From Eulemur rufifrons (taxonomy: Eukaryota > Chordata > Mammalia > Primates > Lemuridae), in NCBI RefSeq assembly GCF_041146395.1, contig NC_090989.1, positions 248,796,843 through 248,860,842 on the forward strand: a stretch of 64,000 nt of DNA, in the 5' to 3' direction. Position numbers and translations under genes: made by a program. Shown piece after piece: positions 1 to 11,814 of this stretch; position 1 is the stretch's first letter, and the number at the start of each line of letters is the position of its first letter. The notes beneath the pieces were generated by a model. It did not search any database. It saw only the letters and a program-made list of their open reading frames with translations, and was not told the origin of the DNA.

Positions 1-680
1 AAAGCAAGATGAAGGAATACAACAATAAATCTTAAAGTGGAAATTAAGAAATTGAGAATAGAAAAACAATAAAACAAACAAGAAAATCAAAATTGCTTAT
101 TTGTAATATCGATAAAATTGACAAATCTTTAGCTAGGTTGACCCAAAAGAGACAGAATATTCAAATTACTAAAATCAGGAATAAAAGATGATACTTTAAT
201 ATTGACCATATAAAAATAAAAAATGTTACAAGAGAACAATTTGAATAATTGTATGCCAACAAATTAACCTGGATGTAATGGATAAATTCATAGAAAGCAC
301 CAAACTACCAAAATTCACTCAAGAAATAGAGTACTTGAGTAGACATATAGTAAGCGTAGAGATTGAATTAGCAGTAAAATATTTACCACAAATAAAAGCC
401 TAGGCCCAGATGCCTGCACTGGTAAATTATGTCAAAATTTTTAAAATAATTTTTAGAAATAGTAGTTCTTCACACACATTTCAAAAACCAGAAAAAAAAA
501 AAACATCAAAAGAAATAAAACTATAGACCACGTTCTCCTAATGATATAGACACAACAATCCTCCACAAAATTCTTACAAACTAAATTCAATGACATAGAA
601 AAAGAAATATGCACCATGATCAAGTGGTATTTATCACAGCAATGAAAGGTTGATTTGACATTAAAATCACAAAATATTTA
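1..680 (+). mobile_element. L1 ORF2 remnant (old, broken)
   Basis: Conceptual translation on the + strand gives scattered pieces of L1 ORF2 between the endonuclease and reverse-transcriptase domains, such as the KIDK-type stretch near 110-150 and YANKL near 252-268. Stops and frameshifts break every frame. The copy runs off the left edge of the window. It may belong to the same insertion as the L1 3' end at 905-1101, with the rest of ORF2 lost. The subfamily cannot be named by eye. Confidence 0.65.
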
Positions 681-904
681 ACTGTGGACTCTCAGAGGCA
701 ACAGCTTCCTCTCTACAGCTTTTTCAGTTTCCCCTTTCTGACACCACTCTGCTGATTGAATTTGCTGGTCTTCTCAGATTGATAGGTTGTTGAAAACTTT
801 AATCTTCCCATTTCACCTTTAGAAGGTCTTCACTTCTACAGTTCCTCCCACAGTTGTGTACATATAATTCCTATAGTAAATAATTTATTTCACATTTTAC
901 ATGG
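681..904. other. Unassigned spacer between two L1 pieces
   Basis: AT-rich, slightly pyrimidine-rich DNA without a recognisable open frame. It lies between the L1 ORF2 remnant and an L1 3' end in the same orientation, so it may be foreign DNA inserted in that L1 or diverged L1 sequence. Confidence 0.4.
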
Positions 905-1101
905 ACATACAAAGTGGTTTGGAGACTCAGAAGAGGGGAGGGTGAGAGGGAGATGAAGAATCAAAAATTACCTATTGGGCACACTGTGCACTATTTGCAT
1001 AATGGATACATTGAAAGCCCTGACTTCAGTACTATACAATTCATCCATGTAACAAAAAACCAAATGTACCCCCTAAATCTGTTGAAATTAAAAATAAAAT
1101 G
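905..1101 (+). mobile_element. L1 3' UTR end
   Basis: The segment carries the typical end of older primate L1 3' UTRs: a purine-rich stretch (934-955), the motif around CAATTCATCCATGTAAC near 1036-1053, then AAATGTACCCCC and a final AAAATAAAAT tail. Only the last 200 bases are present. Same orientation as the remnant at 1-680. Confidence 0.7.
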
Positions 1102-1762
1102 AATGACTGTGTAATTTAATCAGTTTATCTTTATCATTTTTTTGAGATTATCACATATTTTATATCTTATTCTCTTTTTATGAATAATGGCATATATTTA
1201 TTTTTGTATAATAAGCCAGCCTTGAATTCCTTGAATTTCTATTCATTATATTTATCATGACTAAATTCAGTTTGCTTATGTTTTGAGTTTTTGAATCGAT
1301 GTTCATGAGTATCTTTTTAATTTTCTATGTAATGTTCAGGTTTAATATCAGAGTTATACTATCCTAAAAATTGTGAAATAGTTAACTGAGATTGGTATTA
1401 CTTCTTCATTAAATGTTTTAGGTTTTCATGGGAATGGTTTTAATTAAAAATTCAACATCTATAAGATCATTTATATTTTAAAATTTCTGTCAGTTTTGGT
1501 AAAATGTTTCTTCAGAAATAGATATTTTTAAATTTTCATATGTATTGACATAAATCTGTTCATAATATCTCTTGTTATCTATTCTAGTGTGAAAAAGGGT
1601 TGAAATTGTGTTCACTTTTTTATTCTTGCTACGGGCCTTTCTAATTTTACATTTTTAAATCAATTTGGCTGAAGATTTGTCAATTTTATTATTCTTTTCC
1701 AAAACAACTTTTGTGTGTTGATTTTTTTCTACTTTATGTTTTTTATTTTATTTAGTCTCATA

Positions 1763-1777
1763 TATTTTTATTTTCTT
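1763..1777. repeat. Left target-site duplication of Alu
   Basis: TATTTTTATTTTCTT, repeated exactly at 2114-2128 on the other side of the Alu. A perfect 15-bp duplication marks an L1-mediated insertion that has not yet decayed. Confidence 0.85.
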
Positions 1778-2113
<336 letters not shown>

Positions 2114-2128
2114 TATTTTTATTTTCTT
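2114..2128. repeat. Right target-site duplication of Alu
   Basis: Exact copy of 1763-1777. Confidence 0.85.
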
Positions 2129-2656
2129 ATGTTTGCTTTTAACTTGCTGTTTTTAAACTTATTGAGATGGGGCTTTAAATTTTTTCTCTTCTAATATATG
2201 TGATTAAAATTATGAATTTTCCTCAAGCCAATAATTTATCTGCACCCCACTAATTTTGTATTCATTCATTTTCAAACACATTTAAAACTTCCTTTTTGAA
2301 TTTTTTTAACATTTAACTGACAGACTATCTAAAGTATATTTTTAATATGCAAATATTAGTATACTTCCAATTATCTTTTTGCAATTTACTTACTCTTTCC
2401 CCTTACATTTGGTGTCACCTCCATCAAATCTTAGGTATTGCGATAATCCAAAATTGAACTTAAATCCCTGGAATTGCTTGTTTACTACTACAATTGTTTG
2501 CTACTACACATACTAAAACAGTATAGCCATACAGTGTTCAGTAAAATTTTATAAAATATATTTAGGGAAAATTTCAAATTGAGAGTTCCCATCATATGTA
2601 TTCACAAATGTAAAAGTGGTAGGGATTTATAACCCAGCAAATTATTAGGTTATTAG

Positions 2657-3913
2657 TATGAAATGTCCAATTTCCATAAGTGCTAAGTTTAACAGTTGCT
2701 ATCTCTGACATTTCACTTGGACACTTCTCGTTTTAGTTTTATTGTGATGGTGCATCCTTGGTCTTTCAAACATGAATTTTGGCTTGTGATTATCTTTCTA
2801 ATTTTTTTTTACAGCAATTTTTTTGAAACCATGGATAAGTTAGAAATTTGTGTTATTTTTGAATTTGAGTTCTGTCGTGGAACCAATGCAGTGCATACAG
2901 CTCAAGATACCAACAAAGTGTTTGAGAAGGATGTGGCTAAAGAATACAAAGCACATTGATGGTTTGAGAAGTTCCGTTCTGGTGATATTAATCTTGAAAA
3001 TGAATCGAGTGAGCCCCTGAGACCAAGGTGGATAATGATGAGCTGAAAGCTGTAATGGAAGTGCATCCATCTCAACCTACATGTAAATTGGCAACAAGGT
3101 TTGACGTTACTATTCCAACAATATTGGACCATTTAAAACAAATCAGAAAGTTAAAGAAGTTGAATAGATGGGTTTTGTATGTATTAAACAAGCCTCAGAA
3201 AAGAAATCGTCTGGAAGCTTGCCTTTGTTTGCTATCATGACATAAAGGTGAACCATTTCTATACAATATTGTTACATGTAATGAAAAATGATTCTTTTTG
3301 AAAATTGCAAGCATTTGGCCCAATGTTTGGATAAAGATAAAGTCCAGAAACACAGTCCCAAACCGAATATTCATCAAAAAAAGCTAACAATGTGTGTTTG
3401 GTGGTCCAGCACTGGTATTATCCACTACAGCCTCATGAAATCTGGTCAGTAGATTACAGTGGATGTCTACCGCAACCAATTGGATGAAATGATGAGGATG
3501 CTTGTGATAAAGCCGCTTAGATTGGTCAATGGAGACAAGCCAATCCTTTTGCAAGACAACACTTGACCACATGTTACACAAACAACACTGCTCAAACTAT
3601 AGAAGCTAGACTTGGAAACCCACTGTCATCCACCTTATTCACCAGACCTTGCACCCACTGACTATCACTTCTTCCAGGCTTTGGACCACTTCTTGCAAGG
3701 AAAAGTATTAAATTTTTAACAAGCTGTGGAAAACTCCTTTGCAGATTTCATTGCCATTTGCTCTCCAGGCTTCTTCCCTGCTGGCATAAAACAAACTACC
3801 TTTAAGATGGCAAAACTACGTTGATAGTTTAGGCTCATACTTTGGTCAATTGTACTGATTCTTGTTTGAGATGTAGTAAACTACACTTTTGATTTGAAAT
3901 CGGACATTTCATA
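2657..3913 (+). mobile_element. Mariner-like DNA transposon with both ends
   Basis: An element of about 1.26 kb bounded by TA dinucleotides. Its terminal inverted repeats match at 17 of 18 positions: TATGAAATGTCCAATTTC at 2657-2674, and the reverse complement of 3896-3913 with G for A at one site. Between them lies one degenerate mariner transposase on the + strand. The repeats differ from the Hsmar1 TIR as I remember it (TTAGGTTGGTG), so this is another mariner family; an older mammalian family such as MARNA is possible but was not tested. A TA target is standard for Tc1/mariner. Confidence 0.85.
2831..3850 (+). pseudogene. Mariner transposase, inactivated
   Basis: Starts at ATG 2831 (MDKLEICVIF). 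The N-terminal helix-turn-helix region is readable to about 3240 (VDNDELKAV, then HLKQIRKLKKLNRWV). The DDE domain follows in broken frames: IVTCNEK near 3270-3290, QDN near 3552-3560, and YSPDLAPTDYHFF near 3635-3675 followed by LQGK. A family transposase is about 340-350 residues, and the remains match that length. Damage includes a stop at 2957-2959 within the WWF-like motif, a frameshift near 3025, a stop at 3238-3240 and later ones. The first catalytic Asp of the DD34D triad reads Asn (TCNEK for TCDEK), while the other two (3555-3557 and 3660-3662) are kept. It cannot encode an active enzyme. Confidence 0.85.
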
Positions 3914-3926
3914 TTTAATGTCCGAA
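3899..3926. repeat. Short palindrome at the mariner right end
   Basis: ATCGGACATT at 3899-3908 pairs with its near inverse at 3917-3926 (AATGTCCGAA) across an 8-base loop. The left arm lies within the right TIR; the right arm lies outside the inferred TA boundary. Either the true end is further right, or the flank happens to carry a partial TIR copy. Confidence 0.6.
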
Positions 3927-4194
3927 ATGTATCAAGTAGAAGAAGATAATCTGCCATCAAAGTGAATATCTAGATACGACTCACCTTTAAAGAACATGGA
4001 TGCCTAGGAGAGTGTCACTTAACAGCTTTAGTGTGAAAATATGTGCTCAGCAGAGGTATAGGTTTGCTCTTATAGAACATTTTAAAAACTATCCCCGTCA
4101 AAAAATATACTATACATAATTATTTGCATGGTTAAAATATTACATATTACTGACATTTACATAATTTATGATTCATGAATGTAACCATATAGCC
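3927..4194. other. Unassigned AT-rich DNA
   Basis: No open frame, repeat or site recognised between the mariner and the next L1. Confidence 0.5.
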
Positions 4195-4980
4195 TTTTAA
4201 TTTTAACTCTTAAAATTTTTAATTATCATAGATACATAATATTTGTATATATTTGTAGGGTATATGTGATGTTTTGATAGACACATGCAATGTGAATTAA
4301 TCAAATTAGGGTAATTAGGGTATCCATAATCTCAGGCATTTATCATTTTTTTGTGTATGTTAGGAACATTCCACTCTACTCTTTTAGTTATTTTAAAATA
4401 TACCATAATTTATCATTGATTATAGTCATTTCTTTGTGTTATCAAATATTGTTCATTCTAACTATATTTTTTTACCCATTAATCATTCCCACTTAACCTC
4501 CCCCCACTACTCTCCCAGCCTCTAGTAAATATTAGTCTCTTCTCTGTCACCATGAGATCAATTGTTATTTTAATAATATTTAGCTCCCACATTTGAGTGA
4601 GAACATGTAAGATGCTAGACTCATCTTTCTGTGATTGGCTTATTTCACTTAACATAATATTCTTCAGTTCCATCCATGTGGTTGCAAATGACAGGATTTC
4701 ATTCTTTTTTATGGCTATATAATATCCCATTGTGTATATGTACCACAATTTCTTTATCCATTCATCTACTGTTAGACACTTTAGTTGATTCCAAATTTTG
4801 GCTATTGTGAATAGTGCTGCAATAAACATGGGAGTACAGTTATCTTTTCAATATACTGATTTCCCCTCCTGTGGATATATATTCAGCAGTGGGATTGCTG
4901 GGTCATATAGTAGCTCTATTTTCAGTTTCTTTAGGAAACTCCAGACTGTTCTCCATAATGGTTGCACTAATGTTTATATA
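4195..4980 (-). mobile_element. L1 3' end, antisense
   Basis: Reads in reverse as the last part of L1 ORF2 (4479-4829: [13 protein letters not shown], then a WYIYTMGYYIAIKK-like stretch) followed by a 3' UTR in which 4195-4330 resembles the TTTATTGATACATAATA-type end of older L1 (L1MA or L1PB-like). It is 5'-truncated within ORF2 near 4980. ORF2 is open for 116 codons only, and past the normal end it runs into UTR sequence. Confidence 0.85.
4479..4829 (-). pseudogene. L1 ORF2 C-terminal fragment
   Basis: A 116-codon frame holding the end of L1 ORF2 after the cysteine-rich domain. The residues around [12 protein letters not shown] and the IMLSEISQSQKDE motif are typical of this region. It contains no catalytic domain and is a relic. 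Confidence 0.8.
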
Positions 4981-5039
4981 CTATGTTAAATATATTGTAA
5001 AGAAATATAAGATGGAAAAATGTGGAAGAAAGAAAGAAA

Positions 5040-5116
5040 CAAGAATTAAAGATGTTGCCTTAATTTCTAACACATTAATCTTTGGTACATAGTAGGAATT
5101 CAATAAATATTTTTTC
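5040..5116 (+). repeat. Possible L2/MIR3 3' end
   Basis: GGTACATAGTAGGAATTCAA followed by TAAATATTTTTTCAATG matches the shared 3' end of L2 and MIR3 elements. Only this tail is readable. Confidence 0.4.
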
Positions 5117-6254
5117 AATGTTAAACTTAATGAATAAATAAAAGAGTAAAGAATAAAATTTGTAGACTTTCTTATAAGCATTTCTCAGAGCACCTATTAA
5201 ATGCTAAGCATTGTTAATCATTTCTTTGGATCAAGCCCAGTCCTCAAATTAACTTGATGGATTTATAGTTTATATATTTATAGTGCAAACTTTAATTTGA
5301 AGTGCAAACTTTTAATAAAATATCTGTGTTCCTCTTTACATATTATGCTAATTCACTAGGTCCTCCCATAAACTTTGATATTGAAGTAAAAAAAAAAAAA
5401 AAGAAAAGAAAGCACCACTAATTAGAGAAAATGCGGTTTCAGCAACCACCTTGTTAGTGTCAAATTTTAATTTTCTCATTTGTAAGGCATTTCAACTGCA
5501 TCACTAGATGTGTTTTTATGCACATCCCTCTTCTGTTTGGAAATGCTTTTCCTAGGGACTGAAAACAATCAGCCTCTTTGAAATCATTTGGCTAGAGCTA
5601 AATAAGTCCTAGTTCCAATTATATTAATGAAGCAGTAAAAGCAAGTGGCCATTTGGGAGCTGCACTAAAGTGTTCAATTGTTGTTTGTACAGCAGCCTGT
5701 GAGATATACATGTCAGTATCTTACAATTCTATATATACAACTCAACTTGGTTAGCCCTAATTATGTGTCTAGGGTTAATAAATTTGCATGATTTTATTTA
5801 TTTATTAGTTTTCCAATGAAATTAAAATTTATATGTTTAATGACTCTCTAAACCCCATCAAAACAGAGAGTTTGTTCACTATAATCTGTGGACAACTGTA
5901 GCCTTGTTGTCTTTTGGAGATTCATTTGATTCTAATGGTATCACAGTGGTTGATGTAAATTAGCTCTCTGGGTTGTACTTCTATAAACCTCTTCCTCCCC
6001 TTCACTCTTCTGCATATTACCTAACAGAAAATTTTTAGCCATTGTATTTGTTTTATTTGGAAATAATTATAAGTCATTCGTTTTTGGTAAAATATGTTAC
6101 TATTATTTTGATTTTAAAGAATAAGATAAACATAGGAAATTTAGTTATTTTAAAGAACTATTCAAAAGCTGACCTCTCTATTGTGACTTTTCTAGGTTTA
6201 GACGTCAGAATTAATTTCACTCTTTCCCAAATTCAGATTTTATTTTTATAAACT
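5117..6254. other. Unassigned AT-rich DNA
   Basis: No coding signal or named repeat recognised. It contains an uninterrupted A tract at about 5388-5402 followed by a purine run. A 69-codon frame near 6042-6251 has no recognisable domain and low-complexity Ile/Leu composition, so I treat it as chance. Confidence 0.5.
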
Positions 6255-7470
6255 TAATATAATTTTTTATTTCAAAGTATTATGCGGTACAAATGTTTTT
6301 GGTTACATGGATCACTTTTGTAATGCTTGAGTCACGGTTAAAAGTGTGCCTGTCACCCAGATAGTGTTCATTGTACCCGTTAAGTAGGTTTTCACCCATC
6401 TTCTCTGCCCCCCTCTGCCATGCTTGATTTCCTTTGAGATTTACTTCCCTCTATGCATATATGTGCTCATTAGTTAACTACAATTTAATAGTGAGTACTT
6501 GTGGCATTTATTTTTCCATTCTTTAGGTACTTCACTTAGGATAATGGTCTCCAGTTCCATCTAAATTGTTCCAAAAGGCATTAATTCATCATTCTTCATG
6601 GCTGAGTAGTATTCCATGATATACATATACCACATTTTCTTATTCCATTCATGAATTGATGGGCGTACAGGTTGATTCTTCATCTTTGCAATTGTGAATT
6701 GTGCTGCAATAAACATTCGAGTACAGATGTCTTTTTGATAAAATGACTTATTTTCCTTTGGATAAATACCCAGTAGTGGGATTGCTGGATCAAATGGCAG
6801 GTCAACTTCTGTCTCCTACTATTCTCCATAGAGATTGTACTAATTTGCAGTCACACCAACAGTGTATAAGTGTTCCTTTCTCTCTGCATCCATGCCAGCA
6901 TCTATTGTTTTTGGACTTTTTAATAAAAGCCATTCTGAATGGGGTAAGGTGATATCTCATTGTGGTTTTAATTTGCATTTCCCTTATGATTAGAGATGTT
7001 GAGCATTTTTTCATGTTTGTAGGTCATTAGTCTATCTTCTTTTGAAAAGTTTCTGTTCATGTCTTTCGCCCACTTTTTAGTGGGATTGTTTAATTTTTTT
7101 TTCTTGCTAATTTGCTTGAGTTCTTTATAGATTCTAGTTATTGGCCCTTTACCAGATGTATAGCATGCAAATATTTTCTCCCATTCTCTAGGTCGTCTAT
7201 TCACTGTAATGATTGTTTCCTTGGCTGTCCAGAGCTTTTAATTTGATCAGGTCCCATTTATTTATTTTTGTTGTTGTGATTGCTTTTAGGGTCTTCTTCA
7301 TAAATTCTTTGCCTAGGCCAGTGTCTATAAGAGTATTTCCATCATTTCCTTCTAGAATTCTTATAGTTTCATGCCTTAGGTTTAAGTCTGTTATTTATCA
7401 TGAATTAATTTTTGTGAGTGTAGAGAGGTGTGTAGCCTGTTTCAATCTTCTGCATGTGGCTAATTTTCCT
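6255..7470 (-). mobile_element. L1 3' half, antisense (strepsirrhine-type UTR)
   Basis: In reverse it reads from ORF2 at about 7470 (sequence of the CATGTGGCTAATTTTCC type, just downstream of the reverse transcriptase) through the C-terminal cysteine-rich domain near 6850-6960 ([17 protein letters not shown]) to a 3' UTR beginning TATTATGCGGTACAAATG near 6280. The same UTR type is seen in the L1 at 52769-54247. Stops and frameshifts are moderate. No clear target-site duplication found. Confidence 0.85.
6802..7204 (-). pseudogene. L1 ORF2 C-terminal fragments
   Basis: Two overlapping frames give consecutive parts of L1 ORF2: [17 protein letters not shown] and [14 protein letters not shown] (6968-7204), then [19 protein letters not shown] with the [14 protein letters not shown] cysteine motif (6802-7014). 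One frameshift separates them. Non-functional. Confidence 0.8.
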
Positions 7471-8419
7471 CTTTCTCACTTCTCAGGCTCCAGGTTTCCT
7501 TCTTTGCTCACCACAGGCTCATTCTGCATAATTGAAAGCCATCCTTCACATCTGCCTAAGCAACCATTTCCTACCTGTACCTCAGGTATAGATGCCGCAT
7601 TCATTAGATATACTCTGTTGTACTTGCCGACAAAAAGGCCCAGGGCAAAGTGGTGGGCACAGGTGCTGAAGCTGGCTGAAAACCTTTTAGATAGGGATTC
7701 TGTAATGGCTTACCCAGAGTATGGTCTAAATTAGGACAAGTTTCTTTGGCCCCATGGACTCCTAAGCTTCAGAGGAAAGCTGGAGAAGGATCCTCTCAAC
7801 ATATGAAGCTACACCAAGGTCTTTCCCACCTGATTAGAATAAATCTGGGAAGAACAAATCTCTTTCTCTAAGTAGATAGCTACATTAGAATCCATATTCC
7901 AGTCTTGGTGGCAATTTGTCTTCTGGAGAGCTACAATCTACCTCCTCTACAAGAATATTGTTTTAAAAAATTTGAGTAATTGAATGTGCAAAAGTCTGTT
8001 TTGTTTTTCAGTCATTCCTATGTCTGCATTTGTTTCTTTTTTAGTTTTACTTTGCCTTATTTTCAAATTTAACTTTGATCCTGCTTTTCTTTATTTCTAA
8101 CTTTGATAATCATCTGCTTTCATAGAGAATCAGTTTTCTTTCAAAGATCTCCTTTAACCTTCATTAGCATGTGTTAATAAGTGTTAATTGTCAGCAATTT
8201 GAAAGAAAAAACAAAATATGGAAAGAGGGAACAAAGGCAGAGAATTGTTTTTTCCAATTCCTATGATGATTTCTAACCACTGATAATTATCAGTGTGTAT
8301 ACCATATGCCAAGCCAATATTTTCTCAAATTAAGTCTATGCTATTAAAAATACACACCCTTTAAGAATATTTAGAATAAAATTACAAGTCTCTAACTTAC
8401 CACTCATCACTTTATATTG
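7471..8419. other. Unassigned DNA
   Basis: No coding signal. 7470-7940 is richer in GC than its surroundings and may be an old LTR or DNA-transposon remnant, but no boundary or family could be recognised. The 173-codon + frame that enters here begins in antisense L1 and is not a gene. Confidence 0.4.
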
Positions 8420-8560
8420 TTTATGTGTCTGAGTGTTTCAGTAGACTATAAGGACCTACATCTCAGATACTGTGTCTTATTTACCTGTAAGCCTACTGCC
8501 TGACACAGGGCATGTGGACTAGACTAATTATTTGATATTGAGCTATGTGGTTTTTCAATT
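8420..8560 (+). repeat. L2 3' end
   Basis: AGACTATAAGGACC, then ACTGTGTCTTATTTACC, then CTACTGCCTGACACAGGGC follows the conserved 3' end of mammalian L2 (AGACTGTAAGCTCC.., GACTGTGTCTTATTC.., GTGCCTGGCACATAG). Heavily diverged. Confidence 0.55.
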
Positions 8561-10574
8561 TATTTCATCTCTCCTTCTTGTCAACAAAATTAAAGTAGCA
8601 GCAAGTATATATGCACTTTCTTCATGAAAAGGATGATTTATGTAGATCAAAGAGTAAAATTCTTTTGCTTTGAAACCCTACAATAAACTTTTTGAAAATT
8701 CCTAACAAAATAAGAATCTCAAAAGCTGCATAATATTTTCATTGTTAGAACTAGCTGCTTAAGGAGTACAGGAAAGATGTAGAAAATTCCATGCCTTCCA
8801 AAAGGCATTGAAAAGACTGGAAGAAAAATGTATCAAACGGAGACATGCAGATGGGAGATTAGGAATATCAGAAACGGGGCAAAACCTTGAATCAAACTTA
8901 AGTTTGTAAGAAATGAATTCTTCAAAATTGTTTTTATGGTAGCTAAAAATTTAAAAAGCATAAATTCCACATGTGAGCAAATGTAACCCTGATTTCCTGT
9001 AACTGAAATTATCTTGGCTCATGTACTAATTTTGCTAATTCTTGGAAAATGCAGGCACTTACAGTTCATATCCACTCTCTGTAGTGTCCCTACTAAAAGA
9101 TACAGCATTCACATTTCTCTACAATTTATTTTCATCCTACAAGGTGTTATGTGGGCTGCCAGGAGGCCTAAAGCTCATGGTGTCAGGGCTGAGTCACGTG
9201 GCAGTCCAAACCATGGTTGTAGTCTTTCCTTGTTGGACTCTGCTTAGATGTACATCATCTTGAAATGGATGTCCCTGTGGCATTAGCTGCTGATGATCTC
9301 TGTTCCTAGTAGCATCTAGTTGTTGGGTCAGAAAGCTCTAAATTGTACTTTTCTGAATTTTGAAGGCATTTTTTTTTTTTCTGTCTGAAGAACCATCATG
9401 TAGCTCTACACATTTGAAGAACTGCCATGTGTTATCCTATTCCTTTGTATAGATTGAGAGTAGGGGAAGCATGTGCCATGCGAATGAAAGGAACTATACA
9501 AATAGCACTGTTCCGTATAATATTAAAGTGAACCACTAGGCTGAAGTGAACTTTAACAAGATCATCGTGTCCAAAAGGAAAGCAGAACATTCTTCTTCTA
9601 TGTTTTATTAATATTAAAATATAGATTTATGAGGAACCCAAAGGTAAAAGAAAAATGTAAGTGTCCATTATTTATTTTGTGGCCAGTATATTCTTCTTCT
9701 TTGAAAAGTTGGCTATGCTTTATATGTTATGATTCCCATATAATAATGATTTTGATAAAGATCAGATGAAGTCCAGAAAATGCCAATAGGCAAGAGATGA
9801 TAAAAAAAACAACTTATTTTCTTCTTTTATTAGATCATAAAAATTTACACTCAAATTCACTCACACATTATTAGTTTTTGACGTTAGTAAAGATGTACTA
9901 CATGTGTGTAATCTATTATTATTTCAAATGAAAGAGCCCACAATCACAATCCCAGTTCCAATCTGCTTTCCTTTCATTGCATTGACTTTCTTTTATTTGA
10001 AGCCAACACAATACCTTATAATTTTATGCTCAATAAAACTTCCTAAAGTCACATTTTTAAATCTTTTGCCTCTAATTGGTAATATATTTATGTTAAAAAT
10101 CAATGATATTTCTGTTCTCATATTCCTATTAATTCTGTCCTTAATTTCCATTTGAAGGTCCTGAAATGACCTTAAAATCAGCATACTACAACTAATTATT
10201 TATTTTGCCTCTTATTAATTCCAAACCTTGACTCTTGTAGTTCTGTTAATTGAATCACCATTGTCCAATTCTTCCAATAAATAACTGTGTTATTGTCATT
10301 GATTAGTCTGTAGCTTTTTCTCCTTATAGCTAACTAGAAAATGAAGCTTGCCGACTGAGTCTTACCTCAAAAACTACTTGGAGTCATCTCATTTCTTTTA
10401 TTTCCACTGTCATGTTCAACATTTGTGCCACTTTCATCTCTCCCTTTATATAGCTCCATAAATTCACTGTCCTATTAAACAAATATTCATACATACATAC
10501 ATACATAATTATATATCTACCTATCTGTCCAAAATAATTAAAATTGGAAGGTATCTCTGTTAGGACCCTAAATG
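8561..10574. other. Unassigned AT-rich DNA
   Basis: No gene or named element recognised. It includes a T tract near 9369-9380 and a (CATA)n microsatellite at about 10487-10506. Small frames at 9014-9263 and 9904-10155 have no domain, no shared start context and a chance-like composition. Confidence 0.5.
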
Positions 10575-10720
10575 TGTAATTTAATAGCTATAACTATTCG
10601 AAAATTACTTAAATCCCTTAACCTCACTTTTTTCAGCTAGTAAAGGGCATAATAATAACTAAAACAAAAAGCTGATATGAGGATTAAATGAAATATTTCT
10701 TATAAACGTACTGGTCATAT
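10575..10720 (-). repeat. MIR SINE remnant
   Basis: The + strand reads as the reverse of MIR: AAATTACTTAAATCCCTTAA with CCTCACTTTT (the TTACTTAACCTCTCTGTGCCTCAGTTT region), then GGATTAAATGAAATA (the GGATTAAATGAGTTA region). Confidence 0.6.
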
Positions 10721-10784
10721 GGAAATATGGTCATAATTGGAAATATAACTTCCTTTCCCTTTTGATTTAGTCTCCTATTTTTCA

Positions 10785-10890
10785 GTCAACCAATCATTCA
10801 TTTAGTCATTCATTTATCCATCTGTTCAACAAATAATGTATTGTCTACTCTTTGGGAGGTATTAAGCTAAGTCCTAGAAGTACTGATGTA
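10785..10890 (-). repeat. L2/MIR3 3' end, antisense
   Basis: TCATTCATTTATCCATCTGT and TCAACAAATAATGTATTGTC TACT match the reverse of the L2/MIR3 3' end, in the CATTCAACAAATATTTATTGAG style. Confidence 0.5.
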
Positions 10891-11071
10891 TTTCATATGA
10901 ACTTAAAGTTACACTATTAAGTCTCTATTTTTACAGCAGAGTAATGACAGCTAAATTCTAAAGTCCACATGCATATGATTATTTTTTTCTACCTCTCTGA
11001 TTTGGTCCCTGGGATTAGGGAGCTTACAGAATGCAAGAGTAGCAACTGTATCTATAGTTACTGTAATGTTT

Positions 11072-11086
11072 AAAATACTAATACAG
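11072..11086. repeat. Left target-site duplication of Alu
   Basis: AAAATACTAATACAG, repeated exactly at 11405-11419. The top-strand context TT/AAAA agrees with the L1 endonuclease preference. Confidence 0.9.
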
Positions 11087-11404
11087 GGAGGCCGAGGTGG
11101 GCGGATCGTTTGAGCTCAGGAGTTCGAGACCAGCCTGAGCAAGAGCGAGACCCCATCTCTACTAAAAATAGAAAGAAATTATATGGACAGCTAAAAATAT
11201 ATATAGAAAAAATTAGCCGGGCATGGTGGTGCATGCCTGTAGTCCCAGCTACTTAGGAGGCTGAGACAGGAGGATCCCTTGAGCTCAGGAGTTTGAGGTT
11301 GCTGTGAGCTAGGCTGACGCCACGGCACTCACTCTAGCCTGGGCAACAGAGTGAGACTCTGTCTCAAAAAAAAAACAAAAAACAAAAAACAAAAAAAATA
11401 AAAT
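11087..11404 (+). mobile_element. Alu SINE, lemur type, 5'-truncated
   Basis: Begins at GGAGGCCGAGGTGGGCGGAT, so about 40-50 bases of the left arm, including the start of the 7SL-like promoter region, are missing. It contains the same AT-rich linker with GACAGCTAAAAATATATATAG as the Alu at 1778-2113, the right arm, and an A-rich tail interrupted by C (11366-11404). Both Alus therefore come from the same or a very close subfamily. The 15-bp duplication is perfect, which suggests a fairly recent insertion. Truncated Alus are less common than full-length ones. Confidence 0.95.
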
Positions 11405-11419
11405 AAAATACTAATACAG
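11405..11419. repeat. Right target-site duplication of Alu
   Basis: Exact copy of 11072-11086. Confidence 0.9.
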
Positions 11420-11814
11420 AAGTAATCACAATATTTTTCAGTATATATAGTGTATCTTTATAAGGATGAAAGCCAAGGAAAGGAGGGAAAGATGTGTAAA
11501 GGAGGTTACACTGGAGCTGATATTTTATAAATATGTATAAATTGGCTAAATAAATAATAAAGAGGACATATAAAAGCATAAATAAGGATGAAGATATAGA
11601 ACATTTCAACCCTTCCATATTTCTGATAGAATGAAGCTATAACTATTAAGGGAAGGTTTTGTTGTTGCAAGTTTATTTGGAGCCTAATTAGGAAGTTGTG
11701 TATGGATCATTTTAAGTGTGTGTGTGTATGTGAGAGAGAGAGAAAATTACTTTGAACTTTGAGATGAATATATGCCAACTATGAACATGTACTGCCAGTT
11801 TGTTTTAGTAAGAA

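Noticed and set aside
2831..3850. A SETMAR-like domesticated mariner transposase
   Set aside because: The frame has several stops and frameshifts, a lost catalytic Asp and no attached host exon.
7213..7734. A 173-codon + strand frame
   Set aside because: Its first part is antisense to L1 ORF2 in the element at 6255-7470, and the rest runs into unassigned DNA with no domain.
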